Source: Immundisolibacter sp. | Lineage (GTDB): Bacteria > Pseudomonadota > Gammaproteobacteria > Immundisolibacterales > Immundisolibacteraceae | Assembly (NCBI RefSeq): GCF_014359565.1 | Contig: NZ_JACIZD010000002.1 | Coordinates: 248,001 to 312,000, forward strand | DNA: 64,000 nucleotides | Direction of reading: 5' to 3' | Part shown: positions 43,831 to 54,885 of the stretch, in pieces | How the letters are laid out: each line of letters starts with the position of its first letter | Position numbering within the stretch: position 1 is the stretch's first letter | Position numbers and translations under genes: made by a program | The notes under the pieces: model-generated | The model's input: the letters and a program-made list of their open reading frames with translations, nothing else | Database searches by the model: none | Told to the model about the DNA's origin: nothing

Positions 43831-44475
43831 ATGGAATTGCTGCACACCCTGCTCGACCTGTTCCTGCACCTGGACACGCATCTGGCCGAATTCACCGCCA
43901 ACTACGGTGTGTGGGTGTATGCCTTGCTGGCACTGGTGGTGTTTTGCGAAACCGGGCTGGTGGTGACGCCGTTCCTGCCGGGGGACTCGCTGCTGTTCGT
44001 GGTCGGCACGCTGGCGGCCGGCGGCATGCTGGATTTCGGCACCGCGGCGGCAGTGCTGTTCGTCGCCGCGGTGGTCGGCGACAGCGTCAATTACGCCATC
44101 GGCCACGCCGTCGGCCCGCGGGTCTATGCGCGCCCGGATTCGCGCTGGCTGCGTCAGGAGCACCTGGCGCGCACGCGGGCGTTTTTCGAGCGCCACGGCG
44201 GCAAGACCATCGTGCTGGCGCGCTTCGTGCCCATCGTGCGCACCTTCGCACCGTTCGTGGCCGGCGTCGGCAGCATGCATTACCGGCGTTTTCTGGCCTA
44301 CAACGTGTTCGGCGCGGCGGTATGGGTGCTGCTGTTCATGACCGCCGGGGTGGTATTCGGTCAGCTGCCGCTGGTCAAGAACAACCTGACGCTGATCGCG
44401 CTGGGCATCGTCGCCGTGTCGCTGCTGCCGGTGGCCGTGCATTGGCTGCAGGCACGCCGCACCGGAGTGGCTTGA
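43831..44475 (+). CDS. DedA-family membrane protein (VTT domain)
   Basis: 214-residue inner-membrane protein. DedA/SNARE-associated proteins are linked to undecaprenyl-phosphate or phospholipid flipping. Signatures: ETGLVVTPFLPGDSLLF (re-entrant Pro/Gly loop with acidic Glu), GDSVNYAIGHAVG, and FFERHGGKTIVLARFVPIVRTFAPFVAG with the conserved Arg residues. About five helices. The ATG at 43831 gives the usual family length; an upstream in-frame start at 43786 would add unlikely residues. Confidence 0.9.
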   Translation: MELLHTLLDLFLHLDTHLAEFTANYGVWVYALLALVVFCETGLVVTPFLPGDSLLFVVGTLAAGGMLDFGTAAAVLFVAAVVGDSVNYAIGHAVGPRVYARPDSRWLRQEHLARTRAFFERHGGKTIVLARFVPIVRTFAPFVAGVGSMHYRRFLAYNVFGAAVWVLLFMTAGVVFGQLPLVKNNLTLIALGIVAVSLLPVAVHWLQARRTGVA

Positions 44476-44612
44476 CAGGCATCATTCGGCCGGCGGTGGC
44501 GGCGTTTATAGTGGCGCACCTCATGCAAGTGCGGGCTGGACGCGCGGGCATGGCCCGGCGTGTGGGCTGGGCCGCGCCGCCGATTGATCATCCGTACGAG
44601 GAGTAACCGTTC

Positions 44613-45692
44613 GTGGCAAAGAGCAAGCTGAAATTCGGCGTCTATACCGAAATGAATTGCATGCCGGGTGTCGACACCGGCGACGCGGTATGGGACGTGA
44701 TCGGCCACATCGAGCAGTGCGACCGGCTCGGCTACGACGTTTACATGGCCATCGAACACCATTTCTTCCCGACCTTCGGTCAGTCGTCGAACCCGCTGGC
44801 CTTGTTCTCGGCCGCTGCCCAGCGCACCCAGAACATCCGTTTCCGCACCCTGTGCCACACCCTGCCGCTGCACACGCCGACCGTGCTGGCGGGCGAGATC
44901 GCCACCGCCGACGTGCTGACCGGCGGGCGGCTGGACCTGGGCTTCGGGCGTGGCCACGCCTGGCTGTACAAGATGGCCGGCATTCCCTACGAGGAAAGCC
45001 AGCCGCGCTACGAGGAAGCGCAGGACATCATCATGAAGGCGCTGACCGAGGAGCGGTTCTCGCACCACGGCGCGCTGTACACGGTCGATAACGTCACGGT
45101 CTATCCGCGGCCGGTGCAAAAGCCGATGCCGGTGTACCTGACCGGCACCAGCGGACGCTCGTTCCGCTTTGCCGCCGAGCGCGGCTGGGGCATTTCCGTG
45201 GGCGGCCCGGCGCCGTATCCGCTGTTCGCCAAGCCGATAGCCGAATACCGCGATGCCTGCATCAAGGCCGGCACCAAACCCATCGTCAGCTGGATTCAGC
45301 CGGTGCACATCGCGCCGACCGAGAATGAAGCGCACGAGCAGGCGCGCCTGGCGGCGCCGTACTTCTACCACCAGATCGCCAAGCCGATCCTGTCGCTGGA
45401 CCAGAAGGGCGACCGCGACCGCCTGCTGGCTTCCGGCTATGGCTTCTACGCCAGCGATGCCATGAACCAGATGATGACCCTGAGCTACGACGACATCCTG
45501 GCGCAGGAGATGGTGTGGGTCGGCACGCCGGCGCAGATCGCCAACCGGGTGGCGGATTTCCTGGGCAAGGAGGAACTGGACGAGTTCGCCATCCAGGTGC
45601 TGCCGCGCGGCCCACACGGTGGCCTGACGCTGGAACAGCATCGGCGCACGCAGGAACTGTTCGCCACGCAGGTGATGCCGGCCTTCAGGTAG
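44613..45692 (+). CDS. LLM-class (luciferase-like) flavin-dependent oxidoreductase
   Basis: 359-residue TIM-barrel flavoprotein of the bacterial luciferase-like monooxygenase superfamily, using FMNH2 or F420. Visible: MAIEHHFFPTFGQSSNPLAL, the family's early EHH motif, TLCHTLPLHTPTVLAGEIAT, LTGGRLDLGFGRGH, and MPVYLTGTSGRSFRFAAERG. The GTG start at 44613 is preceded by GAGGAG at a distance of about 9. It stands alone, so the substrate is unknown; members degrade alkanes, sulfonates, nitriles and others. Confidence 0.88.
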   Translation: MAKSKLKFGVYTEMNCMPGVDTGDAVWDVIGHIEQCDRLGYDVYMAIEHHFFPTFGQSSNPLALFSAAAQRTQNIRFRTLCHTLPLHTPTVLAGEIATADVLTGGRLDLGFGRGHAWLYKMAGIPYEESQPRYEEAQDIIMKALTEERFSHHGALYTVDNVTVYPRPVQKPMPVYLTGTSGRSFRFAAERGWGISVGGPAPYPLFAKPIAEYRDACIKAGTKPIVSWIQPVHIAPTENEAHEQARLAAPYFYHQIAKPILSLDQKGDRDRLLASGYGFYASDAMNQMMTLSYDDILAQEMVWVGTPAQIANRVADFLGKEELDEFAIQVLPRGPHGGLTLEQHRRTQELFATQVMPAFR

Positions 45693-45693
45693 C

Positions 45694-45762
45694 AGCGCGG
45701 CTTTGCCGGGCGATCGTCATTGACCGCAATCGCCCGGCTGAGCCGGGCTCCTACCGGAAAAT
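45694..45762 (+). repeat. REP-like dispersed repeat, copy B
   Basis: Contains GCCGGGCGAT / ATCGCCCGGC (10-bp arms, 14-base loop) overlapping CCCGGC-TGA-GCCGGG, and the shared end GCCGGGCTCCTACCGGAAAA. It is more diverged from copies A and C, and lies between the convergent LLM gene and proS. Confidence 0.55.
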
Positions 45763-45786
45763 GGCCCGCCGGACACGCAGCGTCGG

Positions 45787-47493
45787 TCAGGCGCCGGCCA
45801 GCGCCTTGCGGATGAAGCCGGTGGCCTCGGCCAGCGGGATGTTCTGCGCCGCCTCGTCGCGGCGCGCCTTGTACTCGACCTGGCCGTCCTTCAGACCCCG
45901 CTCGCCGATCACCAGCCGGTGCGGGATGCCGATCAGGTCCATGTCGGCGAACATGACGCCGGGCCGCTCCGGGCGGTCATCGAGCAGCACGTCCACGCCG
46001 GCGGCGCTCAGCTGCGCGTAGAGCTTTTCGGTCGCTTCGGCGACGGCCGGCGACTTGTGCAGGTTGATCGGCACCAGCGCCACCTCGAATGGCGCCAGGG
46101 CCTGCGGCCAGACGATGCCGCGCGCGTCGTGGTTCTGTTCCACGGCGGCAGCCACCACGCGCGAGACGCCGATGCCGTAGCAGCCCATGGTCATGACGGC
46201 GTCGCGGCCGTTTTCGTCCAGCACCGTGCAGGCGAGCTTCTCGCTGTAGACGGTGCCCAGCTTGAACACGTGGCCGACCTCGATGCCGCGGGCGATGGCC
46301 AGCGGCCCGCTGCCGTCCGGCGCCGGCTCGCCGGCCAGCACGTTGCGGATGTCGGCGGTTTCCGGCTCCGGCAGGTCGCGGCCGAAGTTGACGCCGGTGA
46401 GGTGATAGCCGTCGGCGTTGGCGCCGCACACGAAATCGGCCAGCGCGGCGGCGGCGTGGTCGGCAATCACCGGACCTGGAAAGTCCACCGGTCCGACCGA
46501 CCCGAAATCGCAGCCCAGCGCGGTCCGTACATCGGCCGGGGTGGCGAACTGCAGCGGCTGGGCGATCTGCGGCAGGCGCAGGGCCTTGACGGCGTTCAGC
46601 TCATGATCGCCGCGCAGCAGCAGCGCCACCAGGCCGCCGTCGGCGCCGCGCACGATCAGGGTCTTGACGATGCGCTCGGCCGGCACATTCAGGAATGCGC
46701 TGACCTCGGCGATGCTGTGCTGGCCGGGCGTGCGCACCGATTCGCGCTGCGCTGAGGGTGCCGGACGCGGCGGCGCCGGTGGCGCCGGAGCCAGTTCCAC
46801 GTTGGCGGCATAACCGCCTTGCGAGTAGGCGATGGCGTCCTCGCCGGAGTCGGCCAGCACGTGGAATTCGTGCGAACTGGCGCCGCCGATGCTGCCGGTG
46901 TCGGCCGCCACGGCGCGGAACTTCAGGCCCAGCCGGCTGAAGATGGCGCTGTAGGCGCCGTGCATGGCCTGGTAGGTGTCGTCCAGGCTGGCCTCGTCAC
47001 GGTGGAAGGAGTAGGCGTCCTTCATCAGGAACTCGCGTGCCCGCATCAGGCCGAAACGCGGCCGGATCTCGTCCCGGAACTTGGTCTGGATCTGGTAGAA
47101 GCAGGCCGGCAGTTGCCGGTAACTGCTCACCTTCTGGCGCACGATGTCGGTGATGACTTCCTCGTGCGTGGGGCCGAAGCAGAAATCGCGCTGGTGGCGG
47201 TCCCTGATGCGCAGCAGTTCGGGGCCGTATTTTTCCCAGCGGGCCGACTCCTGCCACAGCTCGGCCGGCTGCACCGCCGGCATCAGCAGCTCCTGCGCGC
47301 CCACGGCGTCCATCTCCTCCCGCACCACGCGCTCGGCGCGGCGCAGTACCCGCAGCCCCAGCGGCAGCCAGCTGTAGATGCCGGCCGCCAGGCGGCTGAT
47401 CATGCCGGCGCGCAGCATCAGGCGCTGGCTGATCACCTCCGCGTCGGACGGGTCTTCGCGCAGGGTGGCCAGCAGAAAGCGCGAGGTGCGCAT
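45787..47493 (-). CDS. proS: Prolyl-tRNA synthetase (bacterial type)
   Basis: Class II synthetase, 568 residues from the ATG at 47493 ([14 protein letters not shown]). Motif 1 is near residue 60-90, motif 2 is [21 protein letters not shown], and motif 3 is [17 protein letters not shown]. An editing (INS/YbaK-like) domain lies between motifs 2 and 3 (about 225-400), and the anticodon-binding domain is at the C-terminus. The open frame upstream of 47493 is not family-like. Confidence 0.96.
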   Translation of the reverse strand: MRTSRFLLATLREDPSDAEVISQRLMLRAGMISRLAAGIYSWLPLGLRVLRRAERVVREEMDAVGAQELLMPAVQPAELWQESARWEKYGPELLRIRDRHQRDFCFGPTHEEVITDIVRQKVSSYRQLPACFYQIQTKFRDEIRPRFGLMRAREFLMKDAYSFHRDEASLDDTYQAMHGAYSAIFSRLGLKFRAVAADTGSIGGASSHEFHVLADSGEDAIAYSQGGYAANVELAPAPPAPPRPAPSAQRESVRTPGQHSIAEVSAFLNVPAERIVKTLIVRGADGGLVALLLRGDHELNAVKALRLPQIAQPLQFATPADVRTALGCDFGSVGPVDFPGPVIADHAAAALADFVCGANADGYHLTGVNFGRDLPEPETADIRNVLAGEPAPDGSGPLAIARGIEVGHVFKLGTVYSEKLACTVLDENGRDAVMTMGCYGIGVSRVVAAAVEQNHDARGIVWPQALAPFEVALVPINLHKSPAVAEATEKLYAQLSAAGVDVLLDDRPERPGVMFADMDLIGIPHRLVIGERGLKDGQVEYKARRDEAAQNIPLAEATGFIRKALAGA

Positions 47494-47600
47494 GGGGAAT
47501 CCTCGATGGACGGGTGAACGTAGGCGCCGGCGAACGGGCGCCGGGCCGGGGGGGCGGTCATTATTCACCAGCCGGCGGGCGATTCTGCGGCCGGCGGCGG

Positions 47601-47675
47601 GGGCACGGCATGCCGTGCCCCTACGTGGGTGGAACCGACCCGGCCGCGGGGCGGCGGGCACGGCATGCCGTGCCC
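47601..47675. repeat. Two copies of a perfect 20-bp palindrome
   Basis: GGGCACGGCATGCCGTGCCC occurs at 47601-47620 and again at 47656-47675, each followed by CTACG. The palindrome has no loop. The pair lies in the gap between proS and cysK (both minus strand) and may be a mobile short repeat or a terminator-like structure. Confidence 0.7.
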
Positions 47676-47709
47676 CTACGGTCGGCCGGGTCTGGCCCGG
47701 CGGGCGCCC

Positions 47710-48642
<933 letters not shown>

Positions 48643-48743
48643 GGGATCTCCGCCGGCTGGGCCGGGTGCGAAAGAAAACGGGGATTCGATTCTAGGAACG
48701 GCAGGAAAGCTGGGGCAAATGCCAGTTTATGCCGCGCTTATGC

Positions 48744-48759
48744 CGTTTTGCGCAAAACG
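48744..48759. promoter_or_regulatory. 16-bp palindrome between cysK and thiE
   Basis: CGTTTTGCGCAAAACG, a perfect palindrome 24 bases before the thiE ATG and about 100 bases from the cysK start. Possible operator or stem; no known consensus recognised. Confidence 0.35.
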
Positions 48760-48783
48760 CTCCGCCACGGTGACACTTTAGTC

Positions 48784-49430
48784 ATGGAAACCGAACCTTC
48801 CCCACCGCCCGCCATCCGCGGCGTGTACGCCCTGGCCGACACCTCGCTGCTGGCCGGCGCCGAACTGATCGCGCGGGTGGAGGCGGCGCTGCGCGGCGGC
48901 GTGGCCGTGGTGCAGTACCGCGACAAGTCCGTCGACTCGGCCCGCAGGCTGGCCGAAGCGCAGGCGCTGCGTGCGCTGTGCACCCGCCACGGCGCCGCGT
49001 TCATCGTCAACGACGATGTCGACCTGGCGCTGAGCGTCGGCGCCGACGGCGTACACCTGGGCCGGGATGATGCCTCGCCGGCCCTGGCCCGCGTGCGCCT
49101 CGGACCCAGGGCGCTGATCGGCGCCACCTGCTACGACCGCCTGGCGCTTGCGCCGGCCGCACTCACCGCTGGCGCCGATCACGTCGCCTTCGGGCGGTTC
49201 TTTCCGTCCAGCACCAAACCCGGCGCGATCTACGCCAGCCTGGACCTGCTGCGCGCGGCGCGGGCCAGCCTGCGCTGCCCCATCGTGTGCATCGGCGGCA
49301 TTCGGGCCGACAATGCCGCCCCACTGCTGGCGGCTGGCGCCGACGCCCTGGCGGTGGGCGGCGCCCTGTTCGGGCCGGGCGTGGACACTGAAGCGGCCGC
49401 CCGTGCCCTGGCGGCTTTATGGAAGAACCC

Positions 49431-49434
<4 letters not shown>
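48784..49434 (+). CDS. thiE: Thiamine-phosphate synthase ThiE
   Basis: Joins the HMP-PP and HET-P moieties to thiamine phosphate. 216 residues, TIM barrel: VQYRDKS (pyrophosphate site), [21 protein letters not shown], and [17 protein letters not shown]; the last motif, [20 protein letters not shown], is the phosphate end. The ATG at 48784 lacks a strong SD, but the frame before it is not family-like. It is coupled to hemL (ATGA). No TPP riboswitch is seen upstream. Confidence 0.93.
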
Positions 49435-50723
<1,289 letters not shown>

Positions 50724-50735
50724 GCGGCACCAGCC

Positions 50736-51713
50736 TCAGCGAAACGACGCCAGGTCCGGTTCGGCCATCCACAGGGGCACGACCGGACCGAGCAGCTCGG
50801 CCAGCGCCGTGCGGTCGTCGGCATCCAGCCGCCACTGACCGGCGTTGACGTTGGCCTCGATCTGCGCCGGGCTCATGGTGCCGGCAATGACGCTGCTGAC
50901 GGCCGGCTGGGACAACAACCAGGCGAAGGCCAGTTCCAGCAGGCTGTGGCCACGGGCGGCGGCGAATTCGGTCAGGGCGCCCAGCAGGCGTTCGTTTTCC
51001 GGCGTGCGCAAGCGGCTGATGGTGGGGCTGCCGGCGGCGCCGCGGGTGCCGGCCGGCGCGGCCTCGCCGGGGCGGTATTTACCGCTGAGCAGCCCGGCGG
51101 CGAGCGGGAAGTACGGCAGAAAGCCGATGCCTTTTTCCTCGCAGAATGGCAGCAGTTCCAGCTGCGCGCCGCGCACCAGCAGGCTGCACTGGTGCTGGGC
51201 AGTGGCAAACGCCGGCAGGCCCAGCCGCGCCGCCTCGCCGAGTGCCTCGGCATGGCGCCAGGCGGCGTAGTTGCACTGACCGATGTGGCGCACCTTGCCC
51301 TCGCGCACCAGCGGCGCGAAGGCTTGCAGGATTTCCTCGGCCGCTACCTGCGGGAAGGGAAAGTGCAGCTGCAGCAGGTCCAGGTAATCGGTGTCCAGGC
51401 GCCGCAGGCTGGTCTCGCAGTGGCTGCGGATGCGCGCGGCGACCGACTCGCCGGCGGCCATGTTCAACAGATTGCACTTGCTGGCCAGGATCACCTCGCC
51501 GCGCCGGCCGGCCAGGGCCTTGCCCAGAAACTCCTCGCTGCGGCCGTCGTTGTAGATGTAGGCGGTATCGATGAAGTTGACGCCCAGTGCCAACGCGCGG
51601 TGCACGGTAGCGATGCTGGAAGGCAGGTCCTGGCGCGGCGGGCCGAACACGTTGCCGCCCAGGCCGACGGCCGAGACCTTCAGGCCGGTGTTGCCCAGTT
51701 GTCGGTATTCCAT
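50736..51713 (-). CDS. Aldo/keto reductase
   Basis: NADPH-dependent (beta/alpha)8 oxidoreductase, 325 residues from the ATG at 51713, which has GAGGAG upstream. The catalytic set is Asp and Tyr of DTAYIYNDGRSE, Lys of VILASKCN, and His of LLQLHFPF. The end holds SVIAGTMSPAQIEANV, the cofactor-binding loop. It resembles the L-glyceraldehyde-3-phosphate reductase / YghZ-type or D-threo-aldose dehydrogenase group, but the substrate cannot be decided. The frame open beyond 51713 is not used. Confidence 0.88.
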   Translation of the reverse strand: MEYRQLGNTGLKVSAVGLGGNVFGPPRQDLPSSIATVHRALALGVNFIDTAYIYNDGRSEEFLGKALAGRRGEVILASKCNLLNMAAGESVAARIRSHCETSLRRLDTDYLDLLQLHFPFPQVAAEEILQAFAPLVREGKVRHIGQCNYAAWRHAEALGEAARLGLPAFATAQHQCSLLVRGAQLELLPFCEEKGIGFLPYFPLAAGLLSGKYRPGEAAPAGTRGAAGSPTISRLRTPENERLLGALTEFAAARGHSLLELAFAWLLSQPAVSSVIAGTMSPAQIEANVNAGQWRLDADDRTALAELLGPVVPLWMAEPDLASFR

Positions 51714-51768
51714 GCTGCTTGTCTCCTCTCGAAAATGCCGGAAATTCGATTCTGCGCCGGCTCGCCGA

Positions 51769-53211
51769 TCAGTTCTCGTCCACGCCGCGCGGGATGAAGA
51801 ACGGCTGCCCATGCTGCAGCAGGCCGGCAAACGCCGGATAGCGAAACACGCTGCTGGTCGAGCGCGGCTCCAGCAGCAAGGGCACCAGACGGCGGTGGCT
51901 GCCCGATAGTGGCACACGCAGGGCACCGGCCGGGATGAGGCGGCGGTGGTTGACTTCGTCGATCCGCTGGCAGGCCGCCTCGGGCACGTCGCCGCCGGCG
52001 AACACCTCGCTCACCACGGGAACCTCGATGGCCTCGGCAAGCCTTTCGAAGGCCACGCCGTGGCGCGCCAGCAGCTCGGCGAACATATCCGTGTGTTCGG
52101 TGACGAAGTACTGCGGTGGAATGCGCAGCGGGTCTTGCGCGATCACCGTACGGTGGTCGGCAAACGTGGACTGGACCCGCGTGCCGCTGGCGCGTTCGCG
52201 CAGCGGCAGCGCGAGGGTGGCGTCCGGTGGGTGGCGCAAGTAGCTGCCGTTCAGGGCGCAGGTTGGCTCGTCCAGTTCCAGCACGGCGCGCGCCTGCGCT
52301 GCCCGGATGGCCGGCGCACTGGCGCGGATGCAGTCCAGAAACACCCGCATGCACAGCAGTTGTTTGCGCACGCGCGGGCCGATGTCGCGATAGGTCGCGT
52401 ACTGCCCGGCCTTCGGTTCCATCGGCGTTTCGAGCAACACCGTCAGCGGCCCGCGCAGGCCGGCCTTGTTGCGGAACATGCGCAGCGTCAGGCCGCCGTG
52501 CGTGATCGGCTGGCTCCGCGAGCGGATCTCGCCGATGTAGCGCTGCGCGTGCAGGCCGCGCGCCTGTACGCCGGCGATCAGTTGCGGCAGCAGGGTGCCG
52601 GTCGCGAAATCGCGCAGCGCAGCCGGGATGGCGGGCGTGCTGGCGACATCGAACTGCGCCTCGAAGGCCGTCAGGTAGCCTTCCTGGCCGAGCGTCCTGC
52701 GCTTCAGGACCGCCGATTCGTGGGCATCCAGCACTACCGCCGGGGCGTAGTGCCGCACGGCGGCATCCAGCGCCCGACTTTCGGGCTGTTCCAGCAGAAC
52801 GAAATCGCGGTTGATGTTGACCCCGTTGCCGTTGCGAAACGAGTCCGCGTCCCGCCCGTCGGGGTTGGCGTTGGGGATCAGCACCAGCTCGAACACATCC
52901 AGCAGCTCGCGCAGCTCGCCCAGCAGCAGCTCGCGCGCCAGGCACAGCAGGGCCTCGCAGCCGGCGGCTTCGGAGGCGCCGTGCAGGGAGCCGACCAGCA
53001 TGACCCGCAGCTTGCCGCTGGCGACGCGCGCCGGATCCGTCACGCCGCACAGCAGAACCGGAATTTCGCGCCCCAGCGCGGACCGTCCGGCGCAGCCGAA
53101 CACCGCCATCCCGCCGCTGGCAGCGGCCAGCATACGCAGGTAAGCGGCGATCTGGGCGCTGTCCGAATAGCGCCCGAAGGCGTGTGCTTCCAGTGGCGTC
53201 GGCAGCGCCAT
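51769..53211 (-). CDS. M14-family zinc carboxypeptidase-like protein (second of a tandem pair)
   Basis: 480 residues, no clear signal peptide. The zinc motif is GSLHGASEAAGCEAL (His and Glu of HxxE), then LIPNANPDGRDADSFRNGN and NINRDFVLLEQPESRA, and VVLDAHESAV carries the third zinc ligand. The C-terminal half ends RSTSSVFRYPAFAGLL, shared with the neighbouring paralogue. The start is the ATG at 53211, overlapping the upstream stop as TGATG. Unlike its partner it lacks a signal peptide, so one may be cytoplasmic and the other exported, or the start may be mis-set. Confidence 0.82.
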   Translation of the reverse strand: MALPTPLEAHAFGRYSDSAQIAAYLRMLAAASGGMAVFGCAGRSALGREIPVLLCGVTDPARVASGKLRVMLVGSLHGASEAAGCEALLCLARELLLGELRELLDVFELVLIPNANPDGRDADSFRNGNGVNINRDFVLLEQPESRALDAAVRHYAPAVVLDAHESAVLKRRTLGQEGYLTAFEAQFDVASTPAIPAALRDFATGTLLPQLIAGVQARGLHAQRYIGEIRSRSQPITHGGLTLRMFRNKAGLRGPLTVLLETPMEPKAGQYATYRDIGPRVRKQLLCMRVFLDCIRASAPAIRAAQARAVLELDEPTCALNGSYLRHPPDATLALPLRERASGTRVQSTFADHRTVIAQDPLRIPPQYFVTEHTDMFAELLARHGVAFERLAEAIEVPVVSEVFAGGDVPEAACQRIDEVNHRRLIPAGALRVPLSGSHRRLVPLLLEPRSTSSVFRYPAFAGLLQHGQPFFIPRGVDEN

Positions 53212-54731
53212 CACGGCGGCGCCTCAGCCGCGTGATAGACGAAAAAATCGGCCGCCGGCCTCACCAGCGCGGCGTAGTCCGGGTAGCGGAACACGCTGCT
53301 GGTCGAGCGCGGGTCCAGCAGCAGCAATGCCTTGCGGCCGGCGGGCTGCGCAAGATCGATGACCAGGCTGCCGGGTTTGACGGTCAGCGGCGTGCGCCCA
53401 CTCGTCTGGGCGGACACCCGATCGGCCGGCCCCGGGCGCGCCGCAAAGCGCGTGGCAGCTACCGCCAGGCGCGTCGCCTGCGTCAGCGTCGTGAAGCGAA
53501 TGCCGTGGTGATCGAGTAGCTCGCGCAGCCGGTCGGTGTGCTCGGTCACCACCAGCGCCGGCGGGTACGGGATCGTGTCTGCGGTGACTACCCGGCGATG
53601 ATCGGCAAAGCGGATCGCCTCCAGCGCGCGCGTGTCCAGCCGGCGCAGCGGCAGGGTGACGGTCGGGTGATCCGGGTCCGCCGCGTAGCCGGCAAACAGC
53701 GTCAGCGTGGGCGGTTTCAGCGCAGCCCGAGCGGCGGCGGTGTGCGCCAGGATGGCCGCCCGTCGCGCCTGCACCTCGGCCAGAAAACTGCGGATGCACA
53801 GCTGTTGCCGCTGCACGCGCACGGCGATGTTGCGATAGCTCGCAAAGTGGTCGTGGTGCGGGTCGAGCCGGGTTTCCACCAGCACCGACAGGGCGCCACC
53901 CAGGCCGGCGGTGTTGCGAAAGTTGCGCAGCGTCAGGCCGCCGTTGGTGATCGGCTGGCGGGTGCTGACGATCTCGCCGATGTAGTGATTCGCCGGCAGG
54001 CCGGCGGCCGACACGCGCGCGAGCAGCGCCGGCAGAACCTGGTCTTGCGCGAAGGCCCGCAGGCCGGCCGGCAGCGCCGGGTTGTTGGCGATCTCGAACT
54101 GGGCGTCGAAATCGGTCAGGTAGCCCTCGCGCGCCAGCGTGGTGCGCTTGAGCACTGCCGACTCGTGGGTGTCGAGCACGGCGTGCGGCGCGTAGCGGGC
54201 CAGGGCCTGCGTGAGGGCGCGGCTCTCCGGCTGCGAGAGCAGCACGAAATCGGTGTTGATGTTGACCCGGTTGGCGTTCGCGCGGCGCCGCAAATCGCGC
54301 CCGTCGGGGTTGGCGTTCGGGATCAGCACGACGTCCAGATCGTCCAGGAGCGAACGCAGGTCGCCCTCGGTCAGGTCGCGTGCGATGGCCAGCAGCGCCT
54401 CGCCACCGGCTGGCTCGGCGCCGCCGTGCTGGGAGCCGACCAGCAGCACCTTCAGTCGCGGCGCGCCCGCCTGCGCCGTCGGCGCCGCAAGCAGCAGCGC
54501 TTCGATCGGCCGGCCCTGCACACTGCGCCCGAGCACCTCCGTGCGCGCCACCTCCGGAGTGCGCGCGACCAGCGCATCCAGGTAGGCCGAGATTTCCTCG
54601 GACGTGCTGTGGCGGCTGTAGCCGACGGCTTCCAGCGGCGTCGGCGGCGTTTCGGCGCAGGCCGCGGTGCCGATCAAAACCGTCAGCAGCAGCGCCTTGG
54701 AGGCATTCAGAATCCTGTACATGCAGTTCAT
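53211..54731 (-). CDS. M14-family zinc carboxypeptidase-like protein, exported (first of a tandem pair)
   Basis: 506 residues from the ATG at 54731 (an ATG at 54722 is an alternative). The signal peptide LLLTVLIGTAACA ends with an AAC segment resembling a weak lipobox. The M14 core shows GSQHGGAEPAGGEALLAIA, LIPNANPDGRDLRRRANANR, NINTDFVLLSQPESRA and AVLDTHESAV. It aligns almost end to end with the downstream gene, including the end DPRSTSSVFRYPDYAALV, showing tandem duplication. The two overlap (TGATG). Members usually trim peptides or cell-wall fragments; the substrate is unknown. Confidence 0.84.
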   Translation of the reverse strand: MNCMYRILNASKALLLTVLIGTAACAETPPTPLEAVGYSRHSTSEEISAYLDALVARTPEVARTEVLGRSVQGRPIEALLLAAPTAQAGAPRLKVLLVGSQHGGAEPAGGEALLAIARDLTEGDLRSLLDDLDVVLIPNANPDGRDLRRRANANRVNINTDFVLLSQPESRALTQALARYAPHAVLDTHESAVLKRTTLAREGYLTDFDAQFEIANNPALPAGLRAFAQDQVLPALLARVSAAGLPANHYIGEIVSTRQPITNGGLTLRNFRNTAGLGGALSVLVETRLDPHHDHFASYRNIAVRVQRQQLCIRSFLAEVQARRAAILAHTAAARAALKPPTLTLFAGYAADPDHPTVTLPLRRLDTRALEAIRFADHRRVVTADTIPYPPALVVTEHTDRLRELLDHHGIRFTTLTQATRLAVAATRFAARPGPADRVSAQTSGRTPLTVKPGSLVIDLAQPAGRKALLLLDPRSTSSVFRYPDYAALVRPAADFFVYHAAEAPP

Positions 54732-54785
54732 GACCCCGCATGGCGGAGCGATCAGGCGCCCCGCCCGCCAAGCTGGCGCCCGCCA

Positions 54786-54862
54786 TGGAAAACCCCGGGT
54801 ACAAACGCAGCCTCGCTGCGCGATGATCGGCCGCCACAGCCGCGCTCCCACAGTTTTCCGAC
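54786..54862 (+). repeat. REP-like dispersed repeat, copy C
   Basis: Runs from TGGAAAACCCCGGGTA through CCTCGCTGCGCGATGATCGG to CAGTTTTCCGA. It matches copy A at 8971-9044 along its length, with compensating changes in the hairpin arms. It sits in the gap between the M14 gene and the GGDEF/EAL gene. Confidence 0.65.
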
Positions 54863-54885
54863 GCTGCCCCGGAGCGGCGCGCCGT

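Noticed and set aside
48643-48783. TPP riboswitch before thiE
   Set aside because: The gap lacks the THI-box CUGAGA and related core sequences; only a 16-bp palindrome is seen.
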